A stretch of 64,000 nt of DNA from Methanothrix sp. (GCA_018052825.1 JAGPMN010000002.1:16143-80142), one strand, 5' to 3'; positions 25,816 through 34,542 are shown, counted from the stretch's first letter. Numbers and translations: made by a program. The notes: generated from the letters alone by a model not told the origin.

Positions 25816-25911
25816 TCACCACCTCAGGGCCCAAAGCAAGAGCAGAAGCGATATGGCTACAGGTATGATTACGACTCCGATAAATGTATCAGTGGGCAAG
25901 CCGACGATCAA
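25816..25911 (-). CDS. 31-residue membrane ORF, possible symporter small accessory protein
   Basis: TTG at 25911 has GGGAGGG 6 bases upstream. The peptide begins MIVGLPTDTFIGVVIIPVAI and ends SLLLLLWALRW: one transmembrane helix. It stops 5 bp before the symporter ATG, so the two would be translated together. Small one-helix ORFs precede some SSS-type symporters and are thought to assist them; whether this one belongs to that group is inference. Confidence 0.5.
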   Translation of the reverse strand: MIVGLPTDTFIGVVIIPVAISLLLLLWALRW

Positions 25912-25936
25912 TAGTATCCCTCCCAATTATGATTCG

Positions 25937-25955
25937 ACTGCAATCCATTTGCAGT
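25937..25955. promoter_or_regulatory. 19-bp inverted repeat in the divergent promoter region
   Basis: ACTGCAA-TCCAT-TTGCAGT, perfect 7-bp arms, between the symporter unit (minus) and the IMPase/NAD kinase unit (plus). A TATA-like CTTTTATAG lies at about 26014-26022 for the plus-strand genes. Confidence 0.45.
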
Positions 25956-26040
25956 GTGATAGCGTGATGCAGGTTAGCATTTAATAAAGCTTTCCGGCTG
26001 CCGTGTGAGAGCCTTTTATAGTGGTCCTGCATCCTGTTCA

Positions 26041-26913
26041 ATGATGAGCGAGGGACTTTCTGTCAGGGGCAGCGAACTATTGAAGCTGTGCGATGGTGCG
26101 GCGGATAGAGTAGCCTCTGCAGTGCGTGATATGGTCGGCACCGCCTCAGCCGGCCAGAAGGTGAACATGGGGGCGGATGGCACGCCCACCAAGAGAATCG
26201 ATCGCGCTGCAGAAAATGCCGTCTTGGAGGCGCTGAGCGCATCGGGCCTCAGATTTCGCGTCCTCTCAGAGGAGATCGGCGAGGTGAGCATCGGAGGCAG
26301 GTGCGGAATGGATGATGCGGCTTTGCCTGGCAGGAAAAAGGCGGGAGAGCGGCCCGATTACTTCCTGCATCTCGATCCACTGGACGGCACATTCAACGCC
26401 CTCTCGGGCATTCCCTTCTACTCCGTCTCCATATTCCTCTCCGGCAGGGAGACGAGCTTCGCCTATGTCCGCGACCTGGCTTCGGGCGGCCGCTACTATG
26501 CCGAGGCTGGGTGGGGCGCCTACTGCGGTCAGGGGGAGAGGATAGCTGTCTCAGATAGCAGAGACCTCTCGTCCTTCAGCATCTCCGCCTACACCCTCCG
26601 CCCGCATACCGGCCGGCTGGCGGGCATCGGCGACACTGTGCGCAGGATTCGCACCCTGGGCAGCGCATCCCTGGAGATGGCCCTTGTGGCCTGCGGCAGG
26701 CTGGACGCCTTCGTCGACCTGCGGGGCATGATGCGGGTGGTCGACGTTGCTGCGGGAAAGCTGCTCATAGAGGAGGCGGGCGGAACTGTGACAGATGCCA
26801 GTGGCAGCAGCCTGCAGCTCGGCAGAGAGATGTGGCAGAGAAAGGATCTGATAGGCTCAAACGGCCTGCGGCATGCAGAGCTGCTCAGGCTCATCGGGGG
26901 TGGGGCAGATTAA
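26041..26913 (+). CDS. Inositol monophosphatase/fructose-1,6-bisphosphatase family (archaeal dual-specificity type)
   Basis: 290 residues. The metal-site motifs are LSEEIGE (Glu ligands), HLDPLDGTFNALSGIPFYS (the DPxDGT signature) and MMRVVDVAAGKLLIEEAGG near the C terminus. Archaeal enzymes of this group dephosphorylate fructose-1,6-bisphosphate and inositol-1-phosphate, and some act as NADP phosphatase. The last point is suggested by context: the NAD kinase gene overlaps its 3' end by 14 bp, and in Methanocaldococcus the two activities occur as one fused protein. Confidence 0.85.
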   Translation: MMSEGLSVRGSELLKLCDGAADRVASAVRDMVGTASAGQKVNMGADGTPTKRIDRAAENAVLEALSASGLRFRVLSEEIGEVSIGGRCGMDDAALPGRKKAGERPDYFLHLDPLDGTFNALSGIPFYSVSIFLSGRETSFAYVRDLASGGRYYAEAGWGAYCGQGERIAVSDSRDLSSFSISAYTLRPHTGRLAGIGDTVRRIRTLGSASLEMALVACGRLDAFVDLRGMMRVVDVAAGKLLIEEAGGTVTDASGSSLQLGREMWQRKDLIGSNGLRHAELLRLIGGGAD

Positions 26914-27730
26914 GATCGGCTTTGTCTCCCGGAGTGAGAGCGAGTCTGTGCAACTGGCCGGCATGCTCATTCAGCAGATCGAGGGCGAGGCGGGCGTGCA
27001 GGTGCTGGTAGACGAGGACCTAGCCACCAGGATCGGCAGGCAGGGCTGCTCAGTGGCGGAGATGGAGCGGCAGAGGGTCGACTTCATCGTATCCATAGGA
27101 GGAGACGGCACAATCCTGCGCACCATTCACAAGATGGCAGACCCCGTGCCCATTCTGGGCATAAACATGGGCACCCTGGGCTTTCTGGTGGACGTGGAGC
27201 CCGGGGACGCTGTGGATACCCTTAAGCGGCTGCTATCGGGATTCGACGTGGACGTGAGAAGCCGGCTCAAGCTTCTTCTCAACGGCGTCTGCCTGCCCCG
27301 GGCCACCAATGAGATCGCGTTTCTCACAGCCAGCCCTGCCAAGATGATCGAGTTTGAGATCATAGTGGACGGGGCGCTCATGGAGGACTTCAGGGCGGAC
27401 GGGGTCATCATCGCCACAGCCACCGGCTCCACCGCATACGCCATGTCAGCAGGCGGGCCCATAGTCGACCCCCGCGTGGATGCGATTGTGCTCGTGCCCA
27501 TGGCCCCCTTCAAGCTCTCGTCGCGGCCATGGGTGATTCCGGGGGACAGCGTCATAGAGGTGCGGCTGAAGCTGCCCGGCAAGGAGGCGCTGGTGGTGGT
27601 GGACGGGCAGAGCTCGGCCACCATCTCCTCTCAGGATAGGATTGTCATCAGCAAGGCCAAGACCCCGGCCAGGTTCGTCAAGGTGGCGAGAGACGGCTTC
27701 TACGCCAAGGTGAAGAGCAAGCTGACTTAA
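26900..27730 (+). CDS. nadK: NAD(+) kinase (ATP/polyphosphate:NAD kinase)
   Basis: 276 residues from GTG 26900 (VGQIKIGFVSRSE). The NAD kinase signature IVSIGGDGTILRTIH (GGDG) and NMGTLGFLVDVEP are clear, as is the C-terminal ATATGSTAYAMSAGGPIVDP substrate loop. It makes NADP from NAD. Overlap with the IMPase/FBPase gene implies coupled expression, giving synthesis and possible turnover of NADP from one transcript. Confidence 0.9.
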   Translation: MGQIKIGFVSRSESESVQLAGMLIQQIEGEAGVQVLVDEDLATRIGRQGCSVAEMERQRVDFIVSIGGDGTILRTIHKMADPVPILGINMGTLGFLVDVEPGDAVDTLKRLLSGFDVDVRSRLKLLLNGVCLPRATNEIAFLTASPAKMIEFEIIVDGALMEDFRADGVIIATATGSTAYAMSAGGPIVDPRVDAIVLVPMAPFKLSSRPWVIPGDSVIEVRLKLPGKEALVVVDGQSSATISSQDRIVISKAKTPARFVKVARDGFYAKVKSKLT

Positions 27731-28318
27731 TTACGATCTCAGGCGCGGCAGGAACATTGGCACAGATTGCCGGTACTCCTCATACTCCTGTCCGAACTGC
27801 TCCAGGAGAGATCTCTCCTCGTGAAGGGCTCCCAGAAGGAAGTAGAGTGTGGCGGAGAGGTTGAAGGCCAGGAGGCTCTCAGTCATGCAGGGCGACAGCC
27901 ACAGAAAAAGTATGGCGAAGACGTAGAGGGGATGCCTGACACGGCTGTAAATGCCGCCTTTCACCAGCTCATCCACTCCGGCTGCATCCCCTCCTCTGAG
28001 CACCTGGTCCAGGCCGAGGAATCTGGAGAGGCCAGTGCGGTGTAGTGTCGCTATCGCCGCCCCCGCCGCCAGGATCTGTCCTGCCATCATCGCCCACATC
28101 CAGGGAGGCGTGATGGTGTAGATCATCCTGTCCGGCAAGAAGAGGATAGCGATGAAGGGCAGCATCATTAAGAGGGAGAGAAGATTGTAGGCTGGCCTCT
28201 GCCAGCGGCCATAGCCTCTGTCCACGGCCCGGCCTTTGAACGCTGGATCTGCCAGCAGGCTGTGCACTGCCGCGAAGAGGAGGAAATAGGCTGTCATGAT
28301 AAGAGCGCCAGAAGTCAT
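27731..28318 (-). CDS. Isoprenylcysteine carboxyl methyltransferase-like membrane protein
   Basis: 195 residues from ATG 28318 (TGAGG just upstream; ATG 28354 also in frame). Five or so hydrophobic helices precede the ICMT/NnrU-type C-terminal motif GIYSRVRHPLYVFAI and HEERSLLEQFGQEYEEYRQSV, which binds S-adenosylmethionine and a membrane substrate. Prenylated proteins of the eukaryotic type are not expected, so the methyl acceptor is unknown. It converges tail to tail with NAD kinase with no gap. Confidence 0.75.
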   Translation of the reverse strand: MTSGALIMTAYFLLFAAVHSLLADPAFKGRAVDRGYGRWQRPAYNLLSLLMMLPFIAILFLPDRMIYTITPPWMWAMMAGQILAAGAAIATLHRTGLSRFLGLDQVLRGGDAAGVDELVKGGIYSRVRHPLYVFAILFLWLSPCMTESLLAFNLSATLYFLLGALHEERSLLEQFGQEYEEYRQSVPMFLPRLRS

Positions 28319-28414
28319 GATCCTCATCCCTATGATCGAATTACGATCGTACATATCCCTGGCAAACTATTAATAATTCTCATCTCACGTGGGAGGCGGA
28401 AGTGAGTCTCTTCC

Positions 28415-29419
28415 ATGGGCAGCCTTTCCGACCTCTCTGGGCAGGATCCCAGCCTGCTAAAGGAGGAGCCGGAGTTCTGGGAGCGCCAGAACAGGTGCGT
28501 GGATGAGGTCGATCTCAAGATGGCCCGCGACCTGCCAGATGATACCCCGGATTTCATAATGAATGTGATTGCCGAATTCGAGGAGGAGGCAGCACGGTTT
28601 TGCTTCTCCGGCGCATCCGGCCTCGTTTTAGATGCCGGTTGCGGCAACGGAAACCTTCTCCTGCGCGCCCTGAATTATGGCAGGGGGAGGGATGAAACCG
28701 ATGGAGATGCCATGCGGTCTGATCGGCCCCCTCGAATCGTCGGCATGGACTTCTCCCGCAACCTGTTGGGCAGAGCCGCCCTTCGGGCTGCCACGGATCG
28801 GTGCGGCGGCGGTGGAGCCGGTCAAGCAGCAGATGGCGCTGCCGGCTTTTTGCAGGGCTCTGTCACAGCCCTGCCCTTCCAGGATCGGTCATTCGACAGG
28901 GTAGTGAGCAGCGGCGTCCTGACCTGCCTTCCGAACTCTGCCGCGGCATTATGCGCATTGCAGGAGTTCTATCGTGTCCTAAAGCCCGGAGGCGTGCTGG
29001 TTGTGGACTTCTTCTCCCGCATCTCCCACTATACCCTCGTGCGAAAGCACATCTTCCGGGAGAGGACATCCCCTCCAGAATACGTATCTCCTGCAGAGTT
29101 TCGGGCCTGGCTGGAGGATTCCGGATTTGCAGTGATCAGCCGCCGCGGCTTTGACTTCAAGCTCTGCCAGGGCTATCTCTTCATGAGCCGGTGGCGGCCT
29201 CTCATCGATCCCGGCTTCATTCAGGAGAGGGCCTCACGGTTTGTAGAGCGGCGGATTCTGCCGACGAGGCCCGGCCTCAACCTGCTCGGCTACAGGATAT
29301 ATGTGAAATGCCGGAAAAAAATAGGCTTATTTCAGCTCGCCCCTCACCAGCATGTTCTTGATCTGATATTTGGTGGACGATGCAGGATAGCTGATGATCT
29401 TGGCAATCTCCCTCTGTGA
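28415..29419 (+). CDS. Class I SAM-dependent methyltransferase
   Basis: 334 residues. Motif I is LVLDAGCGNGNLLLRAL; motif II region VGMDFSRNLL; SVTALPFQDRSFDRVVSSGVL and VLKPGGVLVVDFFSR complete the Rossmann core. Substrate unknown. The last 31 codons run antisense through the 3' end of the next gene (93-bp overlap), so the true C terminus may be only recently extended; the conserved part seems to end near VKCRKKIGLF. Confidence 0.78.
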   Translation: MGSLSDLSGQDPSLLKEEPEFWERQNRCVDEVDLKMARDLPDDTPDFIMNVIAEFEEEAARFCFSGASGLVLDAGCGNGNLLLRALNYGRGRDETDGDAMRSDRPPRIVGMDFSRNLLGRAALRAATDRCGGGGAGQAADGAAGFLQGSVTALPFQDRSFDRVVSSGVLTCLPNSAAALCALQEFYRVLKPGGVLVVDFFSRISHYTLVRKHIFRERTSPPEYVSPAEFRAWLEDSGFAVISRRGFDFKLCQGYLFMSRWRPLIDPGFIQERASRFVERRILPTRPGLNLLGYRIYVKCRKKIGLFQLAPHQHVLDLIFGGRCRIADDLGNLPL

Positions 29420-29725
29420 GGGCCGGGGGTCCTGAGACCAGAGAACTTTGATCTTTTCTATGGCCTCGGCGTTATCGGAGATCCTGGGGCGGCTGATCCT
29501 TAATTTGACCTGCTCATCGTCTTCTGGCTCTGATGCCGGATCATCCTCCATCTCCCCATCCTGGCTGGCGGCATTGACGAACTGAAGTGCCCTTTCGGAT
29601 ATGTTTTCCAGTATCAACTGGGATGCGAGCTTCTTGAGAGTCATCCCCTTCAGCACGGCCTCCGCCTCCAGACCCATATAAGCTTCCTGGGTTATCTCTA
29701 TTCTCGTATACCTGCCGCTGGGCAT
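29327..29725 (-). CDS. Small putative DNA-binding protein (RHH-like start, helical C terminus)
   Basis: 132 residues. The N terminus RYTRIEITQEAYMGLEAEA then GMTLKKLASQLI resembles a ribbon-helix-helix DNA-binding unit; a very acidic linker (EMEDDPASEPEDDEQ) leads to a C-terminal domain with PSQREIAKIISYPASSTKY, which looks like a helix-turn-helix. Two DNA-binding-like segments in one short protein suggest a regulator. No family recognised. Confidence 0.6.
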   Translation of the reverse strand: MPSGRYTRIEITQEAYMGLEAEAVLKGMTLKKLASQLILENISERALQFVNAASQDGEMEDDPASEPEDDEQVKLRISRPRISDNAEAIEKIKVLWSQDPRPSQREIAKIISYPASSTKYQIKNMLVRGELK

Positions 29726-29788
29726 AGGCTGTCAGATCCTCTCGTCCAGTGATGGGTTATCTTCATTAATTAAATTTCCGCCGGCCAT

Positions 29789-30625
29789 CTAGTCCCAGGT
29801 GAGGCGGGGCGCAGGCCTGAGAAACTCATCTATGTCGCTGACCTCAAAGAACTCCCTTCTTCTGTCCCAGGCGCGCTCAGCAGCCTTCTTCCTCATCTCG
29901 GTCACATCCCCCTGGGTCAGGTACTTCCTGGTGATCAGGGCATCCAGCATGGCCTCCACCATCTCCGCCTGGGCGGCTACGGCGGACTGCATGCGGGATA
30001 TCTGTGGCTGGAAGAGCCTGACCAGGGGCCGGTCCCTTTCATCATAGCTCTTATCCACCAGTACGATCTCGTACTTGAACATATTTCCATGACGGGACCA
30101 GAGGATGGTGTCGGAAAACCTCATCTCCCGTGGCTGCTCGCAGATGCCACGCCTGACCACCGAAAAGTAGCCGTCGTCCCTCATGAGCAGGCGCAGCCGG
30201 GCGTCCTGCTCAGGGGTGACCATCACCCTGGACCTGATGCACAGCTCGTCTCCGTCAAACACCTCTTCGTAGGAGTAGGGGCAGAGGGTGATATCGTTCA
30301 GGCGCAGGGACTGAACCATCAGATCCTCCATCTCCTCCAGAACGATCTCATGATGATACTCGGAGTTGTGACCCTCCCCCTGGCAGCAGAATGAGCTTTT
30401 TGCCACCTCCCACCGCCCAGTGACATCTCCGGCCTCATCGGTTGAGGAGATGCCTTCATGCTCGGCCCTCCTGATCTTCAAAAGGAGAGATCTGTGGGCC
30501 AGCAGGCTGCCGGCTATAAGCCTCAACCTGATCCTCTTTAAGGTCCGGCCGGTATGCCTGGAGGTAAAGGCAGACTGCTCCTCAAGATCGACTATCAGCT
30601 CTTCCTCTGAAAAATCGACATTCAT
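29789..30625 (-). CDS. Conserved hypothetical protein
   Basis: 278 residues from ATG 30625. Begins MNVDFSEEELIVDLEEQSAF, continues with a basic RLRLIAGSLLAHRSLLLKIRR strand/helix region, an acidic middle, and a C-terminal helical part (VAAQAEMVEAMLDALITRKY). No signal peptide or membrane segment. Three or four scattered Cys do not form a clear metal site. I do not recognise the family. It lies 63 bp from the DNA-binding-like gene, same strand. Confidence 0.6.
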   Translation of the reverse strand: MNVDFSEEELIVDLEEQSAFTSRHTGRTLKRIRLRLIAGSLLAHRSLLLKIRRAEHEGISSTDEAGDVTGRWEVAKSSFCCQGEGHNSEYHHEIVLEEMEDLMVQSLRLNDITLCPYSYEEVFDGDELCIRSRVMVTPEQDARLRLLMRDDGYFSVVRRGICEQPREMRFSDTILWSRHGNMFKYEIVLVDKSYDERDRPLVRLFQPQISRMQSAVAAQAEMVEAMLDALITRKYLTQGDVTEMRKKAAERAWDRRREFFEVSDIDEFLRPAPRLTWD

Positions 30626-30726
30626 CGCCGCCCTGCTCCCGCCTCCGATTGGAGAATGCAAGATATATGCCTTCCAGATTAATTAAGCTTATCTGAGCAG
30701 CCGCGCCTCATGCCGGCAGCCCCGAA

Positions 30727-30762
30727 GCAAAAAAAAGCAGGCGAGGTTGGCCTTCCTCGCCC
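30727..30762 (-). terminator. Hairpin plus T-run after the DUF1646 gene
   Basis: GGCGAGG (30740-30746) and CCTCGCC (30755-30761) form a perfect 7-bp stem with an 8-base loop, beginning right after the stop codon; on the minus strand it is followed by GC and eight T residues (30736-30729). It looks like a terminator, although intrinsic hairpins are not required in archaea, where T-runs suffice. Confidence 0.6.
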
Positions 30763-31896
30763 TCAGAAATGAAATTCCACATGGAAGGGGATATAGAATA
30801 TCCAGACATAGTAGAGGGCCATCAGTATCAGGCCTAGTGGCACACCCGCTCTGGCCCACTCCTTGCTGGTGATGTTAAGCTTCTGGGCGGAGATGATGTT
30901 GGGTATGTTTCCGGGAATCAGCATGCCTCCTGAGATGAGAAGCCCCATCAACACAGCCTGAATCTGGGTGATCTCCATGGCCGGAGACAGCTCCGCTGCA
31001 GTGAGTGTGGCGTTGTCCAGGATGGCAGAGATCATGTTGACCCAGTAGAGCACCTGGGATGGAACTGTGAGCAGATACTTGTCTATCACGATCTTCATGC
31101 CTCCGCCCAAAAGCAGCAGTGCCATGACGAATAAGTAGACCTTGGCTGCCCTCATAATCACATCCCTGAGCGTCTCTTCCACCTCCTCGACCTTGAGGCA
31201 GCTCTCAGCTCCCTTCTTGCCTGTGAAGAGCATGGCGAGAAGTCCCATGGCCAGTACTCCCGGTATTATGTAGACGGCCAGGCGGTTGAAGAGGAAGAAG
31301 AATCCAGCCTGGTAGGGCTCGCCCTGCAGCTTGGTGATGGCGATGGTGGAGAGGGGCTCTCCAATGGGTGTGAGAACGGCGCCAAGGCCTATGGAGAAGC
31401 AGGCGACAATGGCCACATTGATCTTTGTTTTTCTGTCCATGGGGATGCAGTTGAGCGTCTCCACCAGCAGCAGGGCGGCGATTATGGCCGTAATCACGCT
31501 GGAGGCGAGGCCCAGTATGACCACAATCAGGAAGACTACCAGCTTTACGGAGACCTTGTCCAAAATGGAGGCCATGATGTGCTGGGCCTGCCTTCGCCCG
31601 TAGTGGAATATCAGTCCGGCTACGAGAACCGCCGGGACTATTCCTTTGACCACCGGCTCCTTGATCGCCTCCATGACCAGCTTCATATTCCAGCCGACCT
31701 CTTCAATCTGCTCGGCGCTGTAGCCGATGCTGTGCAGCACTGCTTCGCTCTCAAAGCCTGCGATGGTCACAGCCAGTACGCCCATTACAAAGAGAAACGC
31801 TTCAAGGTTATGCTCTATCTTCTTTACCAGGAAGGGGCCGAGAAGAACTATCAGTACGATGGTAAATAAACCTATATCAACATATGTAAGCGGCAT
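30763..31896 (-). CDS. DUF1646 membrane protein (ion-transporter superfamily)
   Basis: 377 residues with about 10 hydrophobic helices. Recognisable segments are ASSVITAIIAALLLVETLN, SIGLGAVLTPIGEPLSTIAI and LISGGMLIPGNIPNIISAQK. The GEP and PGNIPNI elements resemble the paired re-entrant sites of ArsB/NhaD/CitMHS carriers, so a cation or anion antiporter is likely. GGTGGGAGA precedes the ATG at 31896. The transported ion is unknown. Confidence 0.82.
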   Translation of the reverse strand: MPLTYVDIGLFTIVLIVLLGPFLVKKIEHNLEAFLFVMGVLAVTIAGFESEAVLHSIGYSAEQIEEVGWNMKLVMEAIKEPVVKGIVPAVLVAGLIFHYGRRQAQHIMASILDKVSVKLVVFLIVVILGLASSVITAIIAALLLVETLNCIPMDRKTKINVAIVACFSIGLGAVLTPIGEPLSTIAITKLQGEPYQAGFFFLFNRLAVYIIPGVLAMGLLAMLFTGKKGAESCLKVEEVEETLRDVIMRAAKVYLFVMALLLLGGGMKIVIDKYLLTVPSQVLYWVNMISAILDNATLTAAELSPAMEITQIQAVLMGLLISGGMLIPGNIPNIISAQKLNITSKEWARAGVPLGLILMALYYVWIFYIPFHVEFHF

Positions 31897-32374
31897 TCTC
31901 CCACCTCATTTTTTTCAATATCCCATCCACCCCAGCCAAAGATTCTCGCCATCGATTATACTGGACGGCAACGGCTATGGTTCGCAGATCCCTCCTACTT
32001 ATAATATTAATAATAATCAATAGCATACGCCAAGGTGGACAGGCAGACCGAATAAAGGAGCACGAGATATACGCCGTACGCGGACTTCGATGGAGGTGAG
32101 CTAAACCCCTGTAAAGCAAACGCCGATGTCATGCTCATTTCCGGTCTACCCGCAAGCTCCAATGATCAAAAGGTTTTTAACTCTTTTGGTATAAAGACAA
32201 AAATAGGAAATTGGCCAAAAAACAGGGCAGATGCGAAATAAGAACCTGGCGGACAAACAGCATGAGAAGAGGTGATGAGCAGCTGCTGCCTGCGCGAGAA
32301 CAAAAACGGAATGCACCGGTTTACTCTCTGCTATTTTCCCACAGATGAGGGCGAAAAATAGGACGGATTTTTCC
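31897..32374. other. 478-bp region without a recognised gene
   Basis: Between the starts of the minus-strand DUF1646 gene and the 3' end of the EF-Tu-like gene. It contains the DUF1646 promoter (AT-rich stretch near 31997-32025) and another AT-rich stretch near 32170-32210. Short ORFs of 14 and 28 codons exist on the plus strand (about 32230-32345) but show no family features. Nothing else stands out. Confidence 0.5.
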
Positions 32375-33334
32375 TCAAGGCAGCTGTATCGTCCCCATCA
32401 CGCGCAGCTTTCCGCCCTCGGGGTATGTCAAAACCGCCTTTGCGCCGGGACGGTAGACGAGCATCTTGTCAAGGTTGAGTGTGAGATCCGGCCTGTGCCA
32501 GTCATCCGGCGCAGCCGCCGCCTCCACTCTGGCCGGAACATACTGCATCCAGTGTCCGATATGAAGTACCATGCCCTCCTTGATAGGGGCGGGCCAGTAT
32601 TTGACAATCGACGCCGGGGCCTTCAGAGATGAGACAGATTTGATGGATCTGTCGCTGGTGAGGATGGTGCCCCGGTCGAGGTCCTCCACCTCCACTCCCT
32701 TGAGGGCTATTCCCGTCCTCTCCCCAACTCCGGCGCTCTCGAAGTCCTCGTCGTGCTTTTGAATGGAGCGCACTTGGGCGGTCTTCCCGCCGGGCAGGAC
32801 CCTCAGGATATCGTGCCTCTTGATGCTGCCATCCGCCACAGATCCCAGTACCACTGTACCTATGCCCCGCACATTGAAGAAGTGGTCAACTGGCATGGTC
32901 CCGGTCTCTGCATTCTGGGGGGAGGCGATATTGGCGACCTGCTCCAGCAGCCCTTCGCGAAGGGCGTTTTTGTCCTCAGGCAGGAATTGGTAGCCGTCCA
33001 CAACTGTGCCCTTGATCAGGGGAGCGATCTGCTCCCTTGCCATGTAATTTCTCAGTATGACTACTCCATCCTCAATGCCCATGCAGTCCAGCATTATGAC
33101 CGACTCGCCAAAGGCTGGATCTATCCTGTCCACTACCAGAATAGCCCTGGCAGCCATGGAGACGGCATAAAAAAGAGGGGCGAGCCGCTCCGGATATCTT
33201 GTGGGCTCTATGAATGTGACTGTGTTCTGCCCTTTCTTCAGATTGTAAAATGTAATGTCGCTGGATGTGCCCTTCTTTCCCAGATCTCTGCTGAAATCAG
33301 GAGCGCCCAGGACCGCAACATTGAGATTTGCCAT
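32375..33334 (-). CDS. EF-Tu/SelB-like protein without GTPase motifs
   Basis: 319 residues from ATG 33334. From about residue 145 it matches translation-factor domain II and beyond: HFFNVRGIGTVVLGSVADGS, VRSIQKHDEDFESAGVGERTG, ALKGVEVEDLDRG, then a domain III-like barrel. The first 130 residues align with the G domain, but the P-loop position reads VLGAPDFSRDLGKKGTSSD with no GxxxxGK(S/T), the DxPG switch is FIEPTRYPE, and NKxD is missing. It is therefore a translation-factor paralogue that probably cannot hydrolyse GTP. Such paralogues occur in methanogens; their role is unknown. Confidence 0.78.
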   Translation of the reverse strand: MANLNVAVLGAPDFSRDLGKKGTSSDITFYNLKKGQNTVTFIEPTRYPERLAPLFYAVSMAARAILVVDRIDPAFGESVIMLDCMGIEDGVVILRNYMAREQIAPLIKGTVVDGYQFLPEDKNALREGLLEQVANIASPQNAETGTMPVDHFFNVRGIGTVVLGSVADGSIKRHDILRVLPGGKTAQVRSIQKHDEDFESAGVGERTGIALKGVEVEDLDRGTILTSDRSIKSVSSLKAPASIVKYWPAPIKEGMVLHIGHWMQYVPARVEAAAAPDDWHRPDLTLNLDKMLVYRPGAKAVLTYPEGGKLRVMGTIQLP

Positions 33335-33451
33335 GCGTTCCCAGAATGCCCCCGGAGATAAAAGGCTTTGCGGTGCAGCATTAATTACGGAACAAAACCA
33401 CAGAGATCTCATTCAGCTCATGGGATCTATTTTGAACCATAATGCACAATC

Positions 33452-33488
33452 TTTAAATATAATGTACTTTTTACATCATTAGAGTACA
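33452..33488 (+). promoter_or_regulatory. trp operon promoter with TGTACA-like boxes
   Basis: TTTAAATATA (about 33452-33461) is a TATA element. TGTACT (33463-33468) and AGTACA (33483-33488) directly follow, forming inverted arms, each one base from TGTACA, the box bound by the TrpY repressor in Methanothermobacter. TGCACA stands at 33433-33438. Placement overlapping the expected start site fits repression of trpDFEGC when tryptophan is plentiful. Binding of a TrpY homologue here is inference. Confidence 0.45.
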
Positions 33489-33516
33489 AGATTATACATT
33501 AACACTGGTGGTTGCA

Positions 33517-34542
33517 ATGAGCTATCTTCAAAAGATCGTGGACGGGCGCGACCTGACAGTAGAAGAGGCTGAGTCGCTCATGGGCGAGATATTCAGCAGC
33601 GCCACTGATGCCCAGATCGGCTCCATCCTCATCGCCCTGCGCATAAAGGGCGAATCGGTGAGCGAAATCGCCGGATTTGCCAAACAGATGAGGCAGTCTG
33701 CTATCCGCATCCATCCCCGGGTGAAAGGCATCCTGGTTGACACCTGCGGCACAGGCGGAGACGCCTCCAACACCATCAATGTGAGCACTGCGGCAGCCAT
33801 AGTATCCGCCGCATGCGGCGTTCCCGTGGCCAAGCACGGCAACTATGCCATCAGCTCAAAATGCGGCAGTGCGAACGTGCTTTCTGAGCTGGGCGTCAAC
33901 ATCAGCCCCTCGCCCCAGGAGGTCTCCGATATGATAGAGAGACTGGGTATCGGGTTCATGCTGGCCCCTGCCTTTCATCCTGCCATGAAGCGGGTGGGCC
34001 CGCTGCGAAGGGAGATCGGCCTGCGCACGGTCTTCAACATCCTCGGCCCTCTCACCAACCCTGCAGGGGCGGCTGCCCAGGTGATGGGTGTGTACGATCC
34101 TGCCCTGTGTGAAAAGCTTGCGAATGTACTGAAGATCCTGGGCACAGAGAGGGCCATGGTGGTGCATGGCATGGGCATGGATGAGATCACCAATACCGGT
34201 GAAACCCATGTAGCCGAGCTGAAGGATGGAACGGTGACAAGCTACTGTCTGCAGCCCGAGGATCTGGGCTATCCGAGGTCCAGGCCTGCCGATATTGCCG
34301 GCGGCTCGCCTGAAGAGAACGCCCGGAAGCTGGCCTCCGTAATGAAAGGGGAGAGATCCCCTGCCAGGGACATCATAGCCATGAACAGCGGGGCAGCGAT
34401 CTATATCTGCGGACGGGCGGCGAGCCTTCAGGATGGAGCCCGGATGGCGGAGGAGGCCCTGGACTCGGGAAGAGCTCTTCGCGTCCTGAAGCAGATGACC
34501 GAGGCTGGTGGCGAGCCGGAGAAGCTGGAGCGGTTCCTGTGA
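33517..34542 (+). CDS. trpD: Anthranilate phosphoribosyltransferase
   Basis: 341 residues from ATG 33517. The PRPP-binding motif DTCGTGGDASNTINVST and KHGNYAISSKCGSANVLSELG are diagnostic; GLRTVFNILGPLTNPA completes the family pattern. It joins anthranilate to phosphoribosyl pyrophosphate, the second committed step of tryptophan synthesis. First gene of a trpDFEGC operon in which all neighbouring genes overlap by 4-19 bp. Confidence 0.95.
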   Translation: MSYLQKIVDGRDLTVEEAESLMGEIFSSATDAQIGSILIALRIKGESVSEIAGFAKQMRQSAIRIHPRVKGILVDTCGTGGDASNTINVSTAAAIVSAACGVPVAKHGNYAISSKCGSANVLSELGVNISPSPQEVSDMIERLGIGFMLAPAFHPAMKRVGPLRREIGLRTVFNILGPLTNPAGAAAQVMGVYDPALCEKLANVLKILGTERAMVVHGMGMDEITNTGETHVAELKDGTVTSYCLQPEDLGYPRSRPADIAGGSPEENARKLASVMKGERSPARDIIAMNSGAAIYICGRAASLQDGARMAEEALDSGRALRVLKQMTEAGGEPEKLERFL

